Below are positions 34,009 through 43,687 of a stretch of 64,000 bases of DNA, one piece after another. How positions within the stretch are numbered: the first letter of the stretch is position 1; each line of letters starts with the position of its first letter. Below the pieces are notes generated by a model. It saw only the letters and a program-made list of their open reading frames with translations. It was not told the origin of the DNA and did no database searches. The stretch is from Pseudomonas syringae CC1557. GTDB taxonomy: Bacteria; Pseudomonadota; Gammaproteobacteria; Pseudomonadales; Pseudomonadaceae. The position numbers were made by a program, and so were the translations under genes. The DNA is taken from assembly GCF_000452705.1 (NCBI RefSeq), contig NZ_CP007014.1, forward strand, positions 1,364,001 to 1,428,000, in the 5' to 3' direction.

Positions 34009-35663
34009 TCCGGCGCCTATCCGCAACACTTGGCCTGGCCGCATTCGCTCCGACCCTCTGGGCGGCAGACGCGTTGACTGGCGCAGTACAGAAACAACCG
34101 CTCAACGTTGCTGCGATCATCATGTTCGTCATATTCGTTGCCTTTACACTGTGCATTACTTACTGGGCTTCGAAAAAGAACAAGACGGCATCTGACTACT
34201 ACTCGGCGGGCGGCAAGATCACCGGCTTTCAGAATGGTCTGGCGATTGCTGGTGATTACATGTCGGCGGCATCCTTTCTGGGTATTTCCGCACTGGTCTA
34301 CACCTCTGGCTACGACGGCCTGATCTACTCGATCGGCTTCCTGGTCGGTTGGCCGATCATTCTGTTCCTCATCGCCGAACGTCTGCGCAACCTGGGTAAA
34401 TACACCTTCGCCGACGTGGCGTCGTACCGCCTCAAGCAAAAAGAGATTCGCACCCTGTCTGCCTGCGGTTCGCTGGTGGTGGTGGCGTTTTACCTGATTG
34501 CGCAGATGGTCGGTGCCGGCAAACTGATCCAGTTGCTGTTTGGTCTGGACTACACCGTTGCGGTGGTGCTGGTCGGTATCCTGATGTGCCTCTATGTGTT
34601 GTTCGGCGGCATGCTGGCCACCACCTGGGTGCAGATCATCAAGGCGGTCATGCTGCTGTCCGGTGCATCGTTCATGGCGCTGATGGTCATGAAGCACGTC
34701 AACTTCGACTTCAACACTCTGTTCTCCGAGGCGATCAAGGTTCACCCTAAAGGTGAAGCGATCATGAGCCCCGGCGGTCTGGTGAAAGATCCGATCTCTG
34801 CGTTCTCGCTGGGCCTGGCGCTGATGTTCGGTACGGCCGGTCTGCCACACATCCTCATGCGCTTCTTCACTGTGAGCGATGCCAAGGAAGCCCGTAAATC
34901 AGTGTTGTATGCCACTGGCTTCATCGGCTACTTCTACATCCTGACCTTCATCATCGGTTTTGGCGCGATCCTGCTGGTGAGCACCAACCCGGCGTTCAAG
35001 GACGCAGCAGGTGCCTTGCTGGGCGGTAACAACATGGCGGCGATTCACCTCGCCGACGCAGTGGGTGGCAGCCTGTTCCTGGGCTTCATTTCGGCAGTGG
35101 CCTTCGCCACCATCCTTGCGGTGGTTGCCGGTCTGACCCTGGCCGGTGCTTCGGCGGTCTCGCATGACCTTTACGCCAGCGTGATCAAGGAAGGCAAGGC
35201 CAATGAGAAGGACGAGATCCGCATCTCGAAAATGACCACCATCGCGCTGGCAGTCGTGGCGATCCTGTTAGGCATCGCTTTTGAAAGTCAGAACATCGCG
35301 TTCATGGTAGGTCTGGCGTTCTCGGTTGCGGCCAGCTGTAACTTCCCGATCCTGCTGCTTTCCATGTACTGGAAAAACCTGACCACCCGTGGCGCCATGA
35401 TTGGCGGCTGGATGGGCTTGATCAGCGCTGTGGTGCTGATGGTGCTGGGTCCGACCATCTGGGTGCAGATACTGCATCACGAGAAAGCCATCTTCCCTTA
35501 CGAATACCCGGCGCTGTTCTCGATCGCCATCGCATTCGTGGGTATCTGGTTCTTCTCCATCACCGACAAGTCGAAAGCGGCCGAGGGCGAGCGCGCCTTG
35601 TTCTACCCGCAGTTCGTCCGGTCGCAAACAGGGCTGGGTGCCAGCGGTGCGGTTTCGCACTAA
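34005..35663 (+). CDS. actP: Cation/acetate symporter ActP
   Basis: A 552-residue sodium/solute symporter with an N-terminal signal-like helix ending near residue 20 and about 13 membrane helices. Family blocks are [31 protein letters not shown], here split over residues 60-90, then [24 protein letters not shown] and [17 protein letters not shown]. It takes up acetate and other short monocarboxylates with Na+. It follows yjcH with a 4-base overlap and ends with a terminator. Confidence 0.95.
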   Translation: MIRRLSATLGLAAFAPTLWAADALTGAVQKQPLNVAAIIMFVIFVAFTLCITYWASKKNKTASDYYSAGGKITGFQNGLAIAGDYMSAASFLGISALVYTSGYDGLIYSIGFLVGWPIILFLIAERLRNLGKYTFADVASYRLKQKEIRTLSACGSLVVVAFYLIAQMVGAGKLIQLLFGLDYTVAVVLVGILMCLYVLFGGMLATTWVQIIKAVMLLSGASFMALMVMKHVNFDFNTLFSEAIKVHPKGEAIMSPGGLVKDPISAFSLGLALMFGTAGLPHILMRFFTVSDAKEARKSVLYATGFIGYFYILTFIIGFGAILLVSTNPAFKDAAGALLGGNNMAAIHLADAVGGSLFLGFISAVAFATILAVVAGLTLAGASAVSHDLYASVIKEGKANEKDEIRISKMTTIALAVVAILLGIAFESQNIAFMVGLAFSVAASCNFPILLLSMYWKNLTTRGAMIGGWMGLISAVVLMVLGPTIWVQILHHEKAIFPYEYPALFSIAIAFVGIWFFSITDKSKAAEGERALFYPQFVRSQTGLGASGAVSH

Positions 35664-35682
35664 ACATCGCAGGTAATGAAAG

Positions 35683-35705
35683 AAGCAGCCTTCGGGCTGC
35701 TTTTT
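35683..35705 (+). terminator. Rho-independent terminator of yjcH-actP
   Basis: Stem AAGCAGCC/GGCTGCTT with a TTCG tetraloop and following T run, 20 bases after the actP stop codon. Confidence 0.92.
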
Positions 35706-35714
35706 CATGGGCCA

Positions 35715-35744
35715 TAAAAAAGCCCCGCCTGTGAAAGCGGGGCT
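35715..35744 (-). terminator. Rho-independent terminator of the DUF3309 gene
   Basis: Minus strand: stem AGCCCCGC/GCGGGGCT with an eight-base loop followed by six T. Confidence 0.88.
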
Positions 35745-35769
35745 CTAGTCTGCTGCCTGAGGTAGCCGG

Positions 35770-35928
35770 TTATATCTTGCCGAGCAACACCAGAATCAGC
35801 AGGATCACCAGGATCGTACCGATGATGCCCGACGGACCGTAGCCCCAGCTGCGCGAGTGCGGGAATACTGGCAGACCGCCGACCAGCAGCAGAATCAGAA
35901 CGATGATAAGAATAGTGCCGATGCCCAT
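35770..35928 (-). CDS. DUF3309-family small membrane protein
   Basis: A 52-residue protein not much longer than two membrane helices: MGIGTILIIVLILLLVGGLP, then FPHSRSWGYGPSG and GTILVILLILVLLGKI. The central HSRSWGYGPSG turn is the DUF3309 signature. AGAGGGAAC precedes the ATG, and a strong terminator follows. The function is unknown; such proteins are often linked with stress-induced small membrane proteins. Confidence 0.88.
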   Translation of the reverse strand: MGIGTILIIVLILLLVGGLPVFPHSRSWGYGPSGIIGTILVILLILVLLGKI

Positions 35929-36249
35929 AGTGAGTTCCCTCTTTTAATTACAGTTGGATAGCAAGTGCCGATAAATTTTCGCACCGGAAGGTGGTGTGTT
36001 TATCTGCTTGAATCATCCGACTGCCACCGTTCAGGAAAGGTTCGGCCTATTTTCAATAATTCCTTACAAATTTTAAAAACCATTAAAATCATGGGCTTGA
36101 TGAGGTTTTGTCCGACAATAAAACGATTTTATTGGCAAGTAATGGGTTAAATAGTCTTAAAAACAATTGAACTTAAAGGCGTTTAACATTTCGTTTGCAA
36201 GCGCGTGTGACGTAATTTCCTGATGACGGGTCCGGCTGGGGGCATGCAG
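35929..36249. other. AT-rich intergenic region
   Basis: About 320 bases, strongly A/T-rich between 36040 and 36200. A perfect hairpin CAATAAAA/TTTTATTG with a three-base loop lies at 36116-36134. The promoter of the DUF3309 gene is at the left end. No gene was seen. Confidence 0.5.
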
Positions 36250-36627
36250 ATGTTTTATCGAGTAGCGGCGGATGCGGTAGTGGCGTTCCATTTGCTGTTT
36301 ATTGTGTTCGTACTCGTCGGCGGTCTGTGGGTACTGAGACGGCCCTGGCTGGCCTTGCTGCACGTTCCCGCGATCATCTGGGGCGCCGTAGTCGAGTTTC
36401 TGCATCTGTATTGTCCGCTGACCCCGCTGGAAAACGCATTGCGCAGCAAGGCTGGCGAGCAGGGCTATGAAGGCGGCTTCGTCGAGCACTATCTGATTCC
36501 TCTGATTTATCCCGCAGGGCTGACGCCAGGCATACAGCTCTGGCTGGGCGGCGTCGTTCTGTTGATCAATGCGCTGGTATACGGCGTGTTGTTGGTGCGC
36601 TGTGTGGCTTGGGTCAGGCGGTCATGA
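36250..36627 (+). CDS. DUF2784-family membrane protein
   Basis: A 125-residue protein with three to four hydrophobic segments. The start MFYRVAADAVVAFHLLFIVF and the middle WGAVVEFLHLYCPLTPLEN then EGGFVEHYLIPLIYPAGLT are characteristic of DUF2784. GGGGG lies seven bases before the ATG at 36250; ATG at 36244 is possible. It is an inner-membrane protein of unknown role. The SDR gene follows on the same strand about 100 bases later. Confidence 0.85.
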   Translation: MFYRVAADAVVAFHLLFIVFVLVGGLWVLRRPWLALLHVPAIIWGAVVEFLHLYCPLTPLENALRSKAGEQGYEGGFVEHYLIPLIYPAGLTPGIQLWLGGVVLLINALVYGVLLVRCVAWVRRS

Positions 36628-36731
36628 GTCTGCAGGTTTGTTCCAGGCATTCAGCACCTTGATGGTGGAGTTATCAGGTCTCTACTGTGATTACACTCAG
36701 CCGACTCCTGCACTTCACAAGGCATTCGGCT

Positions 36732-37547
36732 ATGCAAAACCGCATCATGATTACTGGCGCCGGCTCAGGTCTGGGTCGTGAAATTGCCTTGCGCTGGGCT
36801 CGCGAAGGGTGGCGGCTGGCGTTGTCGGACGTTAACGATGTGGGTCTGCAGGAAACCATAAGGCTGGTACGTGAGGCGGGCGGTGATGGCTTCGTTCTGC
36901 GTTGCGACGTGCGCGATTACAGCCAGCTCACCGCCTTTGCGCAGGCGTGCGACGAGCGCTTCGGCGGTATCGACGTGATCGTCAATAATGCGGGTGTGGC
37001 GTCGGGCGGTTTCTTCAACGAGTTGTCACTGGAAGACTGGGACTGGCAGATCGCGATCAACCTGATGGGTGTGGTCAAAGGCTGCAAGGCGTTCCTGCCG
37101 ATGCTGCTGGCCAGCAAGGGCAAGATCGTCAACATCGCTTCGATGGCCGCGTTGATGCAGGCACCGGCGATGAGCAACTACAACGTCGCCAAGGCCGGGG
37201 TAGTGGCGCTTTCCGAGAGCCTGCTGGTTGAATTGAGTGATCAGGATGTGAGCGTGCATGTGGTCTGCCCGTCATTCTTTCAGACCAACCTGCTGGACTC
37301 ATTCCGCGGTCCGACCCCGGCGATGAAAGCGCAGATCGGCAGACTGCTGGAGAAATCGCCGATCAGCGCCGCAGACATTGCCGACTACATTTTCAGACAG
37401 GTTGCCCAGGGCGAGTTCATGATCCTGCCTCACGAAGAAGGCCGGATGGCGTGGGAAATGAAGCGTAAACAGCCACAGGCAATGTACGAGGAAATGACCG
37501 TCATGTGCGCCAAGATGCGCGCGAAGGCCCAGAAAGGGCATTCTTGA
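36732..37547 (+). CDS. Short-chain dehydrogenase/reductase
   Basis: A 271-residue classical SDR. The cofactor motif TGAGSGLG (8-15), NNAG (about 93-96), catalytic Ser in NIASMAALMQ and YNVAK (catalytic Tyr and Lys) are all present. The DV after the second strand (CDVRDYSQ) and the Asp/Asn at SDVND suggest NAD(H) preference, a weak inference. The substrate is unknown. ATG at 36732 was chosen for the MQNRIMITGAGSG start; the frame is open 15 residues further. Confidence 0.9.
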   Translation: MQNRIMITGAGSGLGREIALRWAREGWRLALSDVNDVGLQETIRLVREAGGDGFVLRCDVRDYSQLTAFAQACDERFGGIDVIVNNAGVASGGFFNELSLEDWDWQIAINLMGVVKGCKAFLPMLLASKGKIVNIASMAALMQAPAMSNYNVAKAGVVALSESLLVELSDQDVSVHVVCPSFFQTNLLDSFRGPTPAMKAQIGRLLEKSPISAADIADYIFRQVAQGEFMILPHEEGRMAWEMKRKQPQAMYEEMTVMCAKMRAKAQKGHS

Positions 37548-37660
37548 CGCCCGGCATAGGCAACGTAGTCGGGATTATCGTTCCGAACGCTCCAGCGTGT
37601 GAACACGCGGTTTTCTGGTAGGGTTGCGCGCATCTTTCAGCTCTATCGCGAGAACCTTTT

Positions 37661-37993
37661 ATGCTCAATTACCTGTGGTTCTTTCTCGCCGCCCTGTTCG
37701 AGATATTCGGCTGCTATGCCTTCTGGCTGTGGCTGCGCCAAGGCAAGAGCGCCTTGTGGGTGATCCCGGCGTTGATCAGTCTTACAGTCTTCGCACTGTT
37801 ACTGACACGAGTCGAAGCGGCGTATGCCGGGCGTGCCTATGCGGCGTATGGCGGGATTTACATCGTGGCGTCGATTGCCTGGCTGGGGCTGGTCGAACGA
37901 GTCAGGCCGCTGGGCAGCGACTGGCTGGGCCTGGCTTTCTGCGTCATTGGCGCGACCATTATTCTGCTGGGTCCACGCTGGTCAGCACCTTGA
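37661..37993 (+). CDS. ynfA: YnfA-family (UPF0060) inner-membrane protein
   Basis: A 110-residue protein with four membrane helices. Family blocks are [39 protein letters not shown] and [20 protein letters not shown]. Members are related in size and topology to small multidrug transporters, but activity is not established. It is a single gene with its own start; a run of small inverted repeats (AACGCTCCAGCGT) lies 70 bases upstream. Confidence 0.93.
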   Translation: MLNYLWFFLAALFEIFGCYAFWLWLRQGKSALWVIPALISLTVFALLLTRVEAAYAGRAYAAYGGIYIVASIAWLGLVERVRPLGSDWLGLAFCVIGATIILLGPRWSAP

Positions 37994-38163
37994 AATCTCA
38001 ACGGCGAACAAGGCTTTTCCTACAGATTTGGCTTGAAAGTAAGATGTTGCCTTCAGTGGTTTCCGATGCCCTTGAAGGACATTACTGATTTGCCACCACC
38101 ACGTTGAAGCCCCCGAACGTGCAGTGCACCCTGCCTTCTTTTACGCAAGGCGAGGGTAGGACG

Positions 38164-38358
38164 ATGCTGGTACTGACAAGGGAAATTGGCGAGACATTTT
38201 CGATCGGTGACGACATCACCGTGCAGATTCTAGGAATAAACGGCAATCAGGTCAGACTCGGAATCAATGCGCCCAAAGACATCAAGGTTCACCGTGCCGA
38301 GGTCTACAAGCGAATTGCCAGGATGCTGTCACAGCAGGCGCCAACCCCTCCCCAATAA
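38164..38358 (+). CDS. csrA: CsrA/RsmA-family RNA-binding regulator (paralogue)
   Basis: A 64-residue post-transcriptional regulator. The CsrA fold is complete: [39 protein letters not shown] and [10 protein letters not shown]. The RNA-contact residues Leu4/Thr5/Arg6 and the VHR motif with Arg (about residue 44) are kept. [10 protein letters not shown] differs from classic RsmA (RCAESLIIG), so it is a divergent paralogue; P. syringae carries several. AGGGTAGG lies before the ATG. It is a single gene. Confidence 0.92.
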   Translation: MLVLTREIGETFSIGDDITVQILGINGNQVRLGINAPKDIKVHRAEVYKRIARMLSQQAPTPPQ

Positions 38359-38385
38359 ACAGCACCGATGACGTTCAGTCAGTGC

Positions 38386-38613
38386 TTATTCAAAGAATTC
38401 TTTAGGCACATCGTGCTTGAGCATCAACTGGCATTGCTGACTCTCCAGGTCGAAAAAGATGACTGCCTGACCCTTGGTCAGCGCATGCCGCACGCGTAGC
38501 ACCCGGGTTTGCAGCGGCGTTTCGTCGCCGTTGTCAGTGCCCTCGCGGGTGACAAAGTCCTCGATCAGGCGGGTAAGGGTGTCGGGTTCCAGTTGATCGT
38601 AGGGGATAAGCAT
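38386..38613 (-). CDS. yheU: YheU-family (UPF0270) protein
   Basis: A 75-residue cytosolic protein beginning MLIPYDQLEPDTLTRLIEDF, with TREGTD and GQAVIFFDLESQQCQLM. This matches YheU throughout. The function is unknown. The ATG at 38613 fits the family start; a 17-residue upstream extension lacks support. It follows the peptidase gene on the same strand by 70 bases and is convergent with csrA. Confidence 0.92.
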   Translation of the reverse strand: MLIPYDQLEPDTLTRLIEDFVTREGTDNGDETPLQTRVLRVRHALTKGQAVIFFDLESQQCQLMLKHDVPKEFFE

Positions 38614-38685
38614 GGCGGTTCTCTTGTCGATGAGCGGCGATGATAGAACTGCGGTGCCAGGCACCGCAATTCAATTCACCGGACC

Positions 38686-39882
38686 TCAACTCTCTTCGCG
38701 ATTCTGCCCGATCAGACTGTCGACCGGCGGCACGCGGGTATCAGATTCCATCTGCGCGTCATGCTCGAGCTGATGGCTGAACCGCTCCAGTGATGACTGC
38801 GCCGGTTTGGCATCGCTGGCGAACACCGGCGGGCTGAGGATGTACGCGCCAAGCAACTTGCTGAGCGCCGCCAGGCTGTCGATGTGGGTGCGCTCGTAGC
38901 CATGAGTCGCGTCGCAACCAAATGCCAGCAGGGCGGTACGAATATCGTGCCCCGACGTCACCGCAGAATGCGCATCACTGTAGTAGTAGCGAAACAGATC
39001 GCGCCGCACCGGCAGTTCGTTCTCCACGCCCAGACGCAGCAGATGACGGGACAGGTGATAGTCGTAAGGACCTCCGGAATCCTGCATGGCCACGCTGACC
39101 GCGTGCTCGCTGGAGTGCTGGCCCGGTGCGACTGGCGCGATATCGATACCGACGAATTCGCTGACGTCCCAAGGCAGCACGCCCGCTGCACCCGTACCGG
39201 TTTCTTCGGTGATGGTGAACAGCGGGTGGCAGTCGATCAACGGCTCGGCACCACTTTCGACAATCGACTTGAGCGCCGCCAGCAGTGCCGCTACGCCAGC
39301 TTTGTCGTCCAGGTGGCGAGCACTGATGTGACCGCTTTCAGTGAATTCCGGCAGTGGATCGAATGCGACGAAGTCACCAATACCGATGCCCAGCGATTCA
39401 CAGTCGGCGCGCGTGGTGCAATAAGCGTCCAGGCGCAGTTCGATATGGTCCCAACTGATCGGCATTTCATCCACGGCGGTATTGAATGCATGACCAGAAG
39501 CCATCAGCGGCAGGACGCTACCACGGATCACGCCGGTGTCCGTGAACACGCTAACCCGGCTGCCTTCGGCAAACCGGCTGGACCAGCAGCCGACTGCGGC
39601 AAGTGCCAGTCGGCCATTTTCCTTGACTTCGCGAACGCTGGCGCCAATGGTGTCCAGGTGCGCCGAAACAGCGCGGTCTGGGCTGTTCTGTTTGCCCTTG
39701 AGCGTGGCGCGAATCGTGCCGCGGCGGGTCAGTTCGAACGGAATGCCCAGTTCTTCCAGACGCTCAGCCACGTAGCGCACGATGGTGTCAGTGAAGCCCG
39801 TGGGGCTCGGGATCGCGAGCATTTCCAACAGAACTTTCTGCAGGTACTTCAGATCCGGATCGGGAATGTTTGCAGGGGTCAT
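38686..39882 (-). CDS. M42-type peptidase of the NAGGN osmoprotectant system
   Basis: A 398-residue metallopeptidase of the M42/M20 clan. It has AHLDTIG (metal ligand His), the SARHLDDKAGVAAL metal-bridging Asp motif, EETGTGAAG (catalytic and ligand Glu) and a late CDATHGYERTH. It is the third gene conserved after asnO and ngg in pseudomonads, named for the osmoprotectant N-acetylglutaminylglutamine amide system; it may hydrolyse the dipeptide or recycle it. AAGGAG precedes the ATG. A hairpin lies between it and ngg. Confidence 0.92.
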   Translation of the reverse strand: MTPANIPDPDLKYLQKVLLEMLAIPSPTGFTDTIVRYVAERLEELGIPFELTRRGTIRATLKGKQNSPDRAVSAHLDTIGASVREVKENGRLALAAVGCWSSRFAEGSRVSVFTDTGVIRGSVLPLMASGHAFNTAVDEMPISWDHIELRLDAYCTTRADCESLGIGIGDFVAFDPLPEFTESGHISARHLDDKAGVAALLAALKSIVESGAEPLIDCHPLFTITEETGTGAAGVLPWDVSEFVGIDIAPVAPGQHSSEHAVSVAMQDSGGPYDYHLSRHLLRLGVENELPVRRDLFRYYYSDAHSAVTSGHDIRTALLAFGCDATHGYERTHIDSLAALSKLLGAYILSPPVFASDAKPAQSSLERFSHQLEHDAQMESDTRVPPVDSLIGQNREES

Positions 39883-39912
39883 GAATGCTCCTTATGGAGC
39901 AGTTGCAAGCCA

Positions 39913-39950
39913 CAGGCTGCAAGGGTTGGGTACTCCCCGCTTGCAGCCTG
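39913..39950. repeat. Inverted repeat between ngg and the peptidase gene
   Basis: Perfect 11-bp arms CAGGCTGCAAG/CTTGCAGCCTG with a 16-base loop in the 84-base gap inside the operon. No T-tract follows on the minus strand, so it is more likely an RNA-stability or attenuation element, or a REP-like repeat, than a full terminator. Confidence 0.65.
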
Positions 39951-39966
39951 ATACTCGCAGCTGCGA

Positions 39967-41715
39967 TCAGATATGCACAGGCAGGCTGTGCGGAAACAGC
40001 AGATCGACGAAGCGTTCGGCAGTGGGTTGCGGTTCGTGGTTGGCCAGCCCGACACGCTCATTGGCTTCGATGAACACATACTCTGGCTGATCGGCGGCAG
40101 GCACCATCAGGTCCAGGCCGACCACCGGAATGTCCAGCGCTCGCGCCGCACGTACGGCCGCATCGCGAAGCACCGGGTGCAGAATGGCCGTGACATCTTC
40201 CAGGCAACCACCGGTGTGCAGATTGGCCGCGCGTCTTACCGCCAGGCGCTGATCCATCGGCAGGATGTCGGCGTAGTCATAACCCGCCTCACGCACGGTG
40301 CGCTCGGTTTCCTGGTCCATAGGGATGCGGCTTTCGCCATCGGTTGCCGCAGCACGACGACGACTTTGCGCTTCGATCAATTGCTTGATGGTGTGACGGC
40401 CATCGCCAATGATTTCCGCCGGGCGACGTATCGCTGCGGCCACCACCTGAAAGCCGATCACGACAATGCGCAGATCCAGGCCTTCGTGGAAGCTTTCCAG
40501 AATCACCCGGCTGTCGAACTGACGAGCCTGTTCGATAGCACTCTGCACGTCTTCAATTGTGCGCAGATCCACGGCAACACCCTGGCCTTGCTCGCCGTCC
40601 AGCGGCTTGACCACGACTTGCCGATGTTCTTCCAGAAACGCGAGATTGTCTGCCTCGTCGCCTGCCCGTTGTTGCGCAGGCAGACGCAGCCCGGCTGCTT
40701 TCAGCGCACGATGGGTCAGGCTTTTGTCCTGACACAGCGTCATGCTGACTGCGCTGGTCAGGTCGCTCAACGATTCCCGGCAGCGAATACGACGGCCGCC
40801 GTAGCTGAGGGTAAACAGCCCGGCATCGGCATCGTCGACTTGCACGTCGATACCGCGACGATGGGCTTCTTCAACGATGATCCGCGCATACGGATTGAAA
40901 TCCGCCTGCGGACCAGGACCGAGGAACAGTGATTCGTTGATACCGTTCTTGCGCTTGATGGCGAAGGTCGGCAGGTTGCGAAAATTCAGCTTGGCGTACA
41001 GCGCCTTGGCCTGTTCGTTGTCATGCAGCACCGACAGATCAAGGTAGCTCAGACCGCGACTCATGAAATGCTCGATCAGATGGCGAACCAGCACTTCACC
41101 GACGCCCGGACGCGTACATTGCGGATCAACCGCCAGGCACCACAAGCTGCTGCCTTTTTCCGGGTCGTTGAACGCTTTTTGATGGTTCAGGCCCATGACG
41201 CTGCCGATGATCGTATTGCTGCCTTCGTCCTCGGCCACCCAATACACCGGGCCACCCTGATGACGTGGTGTCAGCAGGGTAGGGTCGATAGGCAGCATGC
41301 CGCGCGCCACGTACAGGTTGTTGATCGCCTGCCAGTCGGTTGCGTTATGGGCACGGCGAATGCGATAGCCACGGAACACGCGCTGGGCAGGGCGATAGTC
41401 ACTGAACCACAGGCGCAGCGTGTCTGACGGGTCGAGAAACAACTGTTGCGGCGATTGCGCCAGCACTTGCTGTGGCGCTGCCACGTACAAGGCGATGTCG
41501 CGCTCACCGGGTTTCTCGTTCAGCAGGTCCTGTGCCAGCGCTGCCGGATCAGGGTAAGTGTGACCGATCAGCAAGCGCCCCCAGCCACAATGCAGCGCCA
41601 AGGGCTCTGCATCGATCTGGCTGCCGTCTTCAGCGAGGCGCGCTTGCAAACGTTCATACGAGGGCGACTGTCCGCGCAACAGGCGTTGGCTATAAGTCGT
41701 CGCGTTCTGTTTCAT
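39967..41715 (-). CDS. ngg: N-acetylglutaminylglutamine synthetase
   Basis: A 582-residue two-domain enzyme. The N-terminal half includes a GNAT acetyltransferase domain (CLAVDPQCTRPGVGEVLVRH acetyl-CoA loop), the C-terminal half an ATP-grasp ligase (VVKPLDGEQGQGVAVDL, VVIGFQVVAAAIRRPAEI, YVFIEANERVG). Together they make N-acetylglutaminylglutamine from glutamine, the precursor of the osmoprotectant NAGGN. The ATG at 41715 starts three bases after the asnO stop; a TTG one codon earlier is also possible. Middle gene of the operon. Confidence 0.95.
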   Translation of the reverse strand: MKQNATTYSQRLLRGQSPSYERLQARLAEDGSQIDAEPLALHCGWGRLLIGHTYPDPAALAQDLLNEKPGERDIALYVAAPQQVLAQSPQQLFLDPSDTLRLWFSDYRPAQRVFRGYRIRRAHNATDWQAINNLYVARGMLPIDPTLLTPRHQGGPVYWVAEDEGSNTIIGSVMGLNHQKAFNDPEKGSSLWCLAVDPQCTRPGVGEVLVRHLIEHFMSRGLSYLDLSVLHDNEQAKALYAKLNFRNLPTFAIKRKNGINESLFLGPGPQADFNPYARIIVEEAHRRGIDVQVDDADAGLFTLSYGGRRIRCRESLSDLTSAVSMTLCQDKSLTHRALKAAGLRLPAQQRAGDEADNLAFLEEHRQVVVKPLDGEQGQGVAVDLRTIEDVQSAIEQARQFDSRVILESFHEGLDLRIVVIGFQVVAAAIRRPAEIIGDGRHTIKQLIEAQSRRRAAATDGESRIPMDQETERTVREAGYDYADILPMDQRLAVRRAANLHTGGCLEDVTAILHPVLRDAAVRAARALDIPVVGLDLMVPAADQPEYVFIEANERVGLANHEPQPTAERFVDLLFPHSLPVHI

Positions 41716-41718
41716 CAA

Positions 41719-43491
41719 TCACAGTCCTTGTTCGCTGAGCCACAGGTTCAGCGCTGCCAGCTGCCACAACTTGGAGCCACGTAGTGGCGTGAGCTGGCCC
41801 TCGGGGTTGGTCAGCAGTTTGTCGACCATGGCCGGATTGAACAGACCACGGTCCTGACTCGGATCGGTCAGCAGCTCGCGTACCCAGTTAAGGGTATCGC
41901 CCTGCAAATGTTTGAGGCCAGGCACCGGAAAGTAGCCTTTCTTGCGGTCGATCACTTCCGAAGGAATGACCAGGCGCGCAGCTTCTTTCAATACCTGCTT
42001 GCCACCATCGGGCAGCTTGAACTTGCCGGGAATGCGGGCAGACAGCTCGACCAGACGATAATCGAGAAACGGTGTGCGCGCTTCCAGACCCCAGGCCATG
42101 GTCATGTTGTCGACACGTTTGACCGGGTCATCGACCAGCATCACCGTGCTGTCCAGGCGCAAGGCCTTGTCGACCGCCGCACTGGCACCCGGCTGAGCGA
42201 AATGATCGCGAACGAAGTCACCGGCTGCATCGTTGGCCGTGCGCCATTTTGGCTGAACAGTGTCAGCGTATTCGGCATAACTGCGGTCCACGAATGCATC
42301 GCGGTAGGCCGCAACCGGGTCGCTGGCACCATCGACCTGCGGATACCAGTGGTAGCCGGCAAACAGCTCGTCAGCGCCCTGGCCGCTCTGCACAACCTTG
42401 CAATGCTTGGCCACTTCACGCGACAACAGATAAAAGGCAATGCAGTCGTGGCTGACCATCGGTTCGCTCATGGCGCGGAACGCCGCAGGCAACTGCTCGA
42501 TGATCTCGCTTTCCTGAATACGCAACTGATGGTGACGCGTGCCGTAATGCTTGGCGATCAGGTCCGAATACTGGAATTCGTCGCCACGTTCGCCGCCCGC
42601 ATCCTGAAAACCGATGGAGAACGTCGACAGGTCTTCGACGCCGACTTCACGCAACAGACCCACCAGCATGCTGGAGTCGACACCACCGGATAGCAGCACG
42701 CCGACATCCACTGCCGCCCGCTGACGAATGGCAACCGCTTCGCGCGTGCTGTCCAGTACCCGGTCGCGCCAGTCTTCGAGGGTCAGGTTCTTTTCGTCTT
42801 CATGCGGCCCATAAGGCAGCGTCCACCAGACTTTCTGCTCGACCTTGCCATTGGCGTCAATGCGCATCCAGCTCGCTGGCGGCAGCTTCTCTACACCGGC
42901 CAGCAGCGTGCGCGGTGCAGGCACCACGGCGTGGAAGTTGAGGTAATGGTTGAGCGCCACCGGATCAAGCATCCCGCTGATATCACCACCCTTGAGCAGG
43001 GCAGGCAGCGAGGACGCGAAGCGCAGGCGCTTGTCGGTTTTCGACAGGTACAACGGCTTTACACCGAGGCGGTCACGGGCAATGAACAGCTGCTTGCTAT
43101 CGCGCTCCCAAATGGCAAACGCGAACATGCCGTTGAGCTTGGGCAGCATGTCTGCGCCCCACGCGTGGTAGCCCTTGAGCAGCACTTCGGTGTCGCCACC
43201 TGAGTGGAACTGATAGCCAAGGCTTTCCAACTCGGCACGCAATTCCGGGAAGTTATAGATCGCACCGTTGAAGGCCAGAGACAGGCCAAGGTTGCTGTCG
43301 ATCATCGGCTGCGCCGACCCATCCGACAGGTCCATGATTTTCAGACGGCGATGACCAAGGGCAATCGGCCCCTGGCTATGAAAACCCCACGCATCCGGGC
43401 CGCGAGGCGCCAGCTCATGGGTAATGCGTTCAACCGCGGCGAGGTCCGCTGGTTGATGGTCGAAACGAAGTTCACCTGCTAATCCGCACAT
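41719..43491 (-). CDS. asnO: N-acetylglutaminylglutamine amidotransferase (asparagine-synthetase-like)
   Basis: A 590-residue class II amidotransferase. Cys2 (MCGLAGELRFD) is the glutaminase nucleophile; the front domain runs to about residue 205, with RLKIMDLSDG. The synthetase domain has the pyrophosphate loop LLSGGVDSSMLVGL and the later SGQGADELFAGY. In Pseudomonas this family amidates N-acetylglutaminylglutamine to NAGGN, accumulated under osmotic stress. First gene of the operon; AAGGA is close to the ATG. Expression is expected to rise with osmolarity, from knowledge of the system rather than from a visible site. Confidence 0.95.
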   Translation of the reverse strand: MCGLAGELRFDHQPADLAAVERITHELAPRGPDAWGFHSQGPIALGHRRLKIMDLSDGSAQPMIDSNLGLSLAFNGAIYNFPELRAELESLGYQFHSGGDTEVLLKGYHAWGADMLPKLNGMFAFAIWERDSKQLFIARDRLGVKPLYLSKTDKRLRFASSLPALLKGGDISGMLDPVALNHYLNFHAVVPAPRTLLAGVEKLPPASWMRIDANGKVEQKVWWTLPYGPHEDEKNLTLEDWRDRVLDSTREAVAIRQRAAVDVGVLLSGGVDSSMLVGLLREVGVEDLSTFSIGFQDAGGERGDEFQYSDLIAKHYGTRHHQLRIQESEIIEQLPAAFRAMSEPMVSHDCIAFYLLSREVAKHCKVVQSGQGADELFAGYHWYPQVDGASDPVAAYRDAFVDRSYAEYADTVQPKWRTANDAAGDFVRDHFAQPGASAAVDKALRLDSTVMLVDDPVKRVDNMTMAWGLEARTPFLDYRLVELSARIPGKFKLPDGGKQVLKEAARLVIPSEVIDRKKGYFPVPGLKHLQGDTLNWVRELLTDPSQDRGLFNPAMVDKLLTNPEGQLTPLRGSKLWQLAALNLWLSEQGL

Positions 43492-43598
43492 AAGTCCTTA
43501 CCGGGTTTCCGTTGGGGAGGTGACTGAGAAAGTGCAGTCACCCAGAAACTGACCCAGTGAGGGCAGGGTAGTTTTAGATCAAAAAGTTATAAGCAGCG

Positions 43599-43626
43599 GG
43601 TGGCGCCTTTTGAGGTGGCGCCTTTT
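43599..43626. repeat. Tandem direct repeat of GGTGGCGCCTTTT
   Basis: Two identical 13-base copies, 15 bases apart start to start, each containing the palindrome GGCGCC. They lie in the 196-base gap between the AttH-like gene and the asnO start, so they may take part in termination or the asnO promoter region. Confidence 0.6.
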
Positions 43627-43687
43627 AGCGACATTGAGGACTTGGATATTGGAAAAACTTGGTCGGGCGTAACGGCGGTCGAAATGA

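Noticed and set aside
38884..39951. Plus-strand frame opposite the M42 peptidase
   Set aside because: Antisense of a gene with complete metal-binding motifs; no recognisable protein features.
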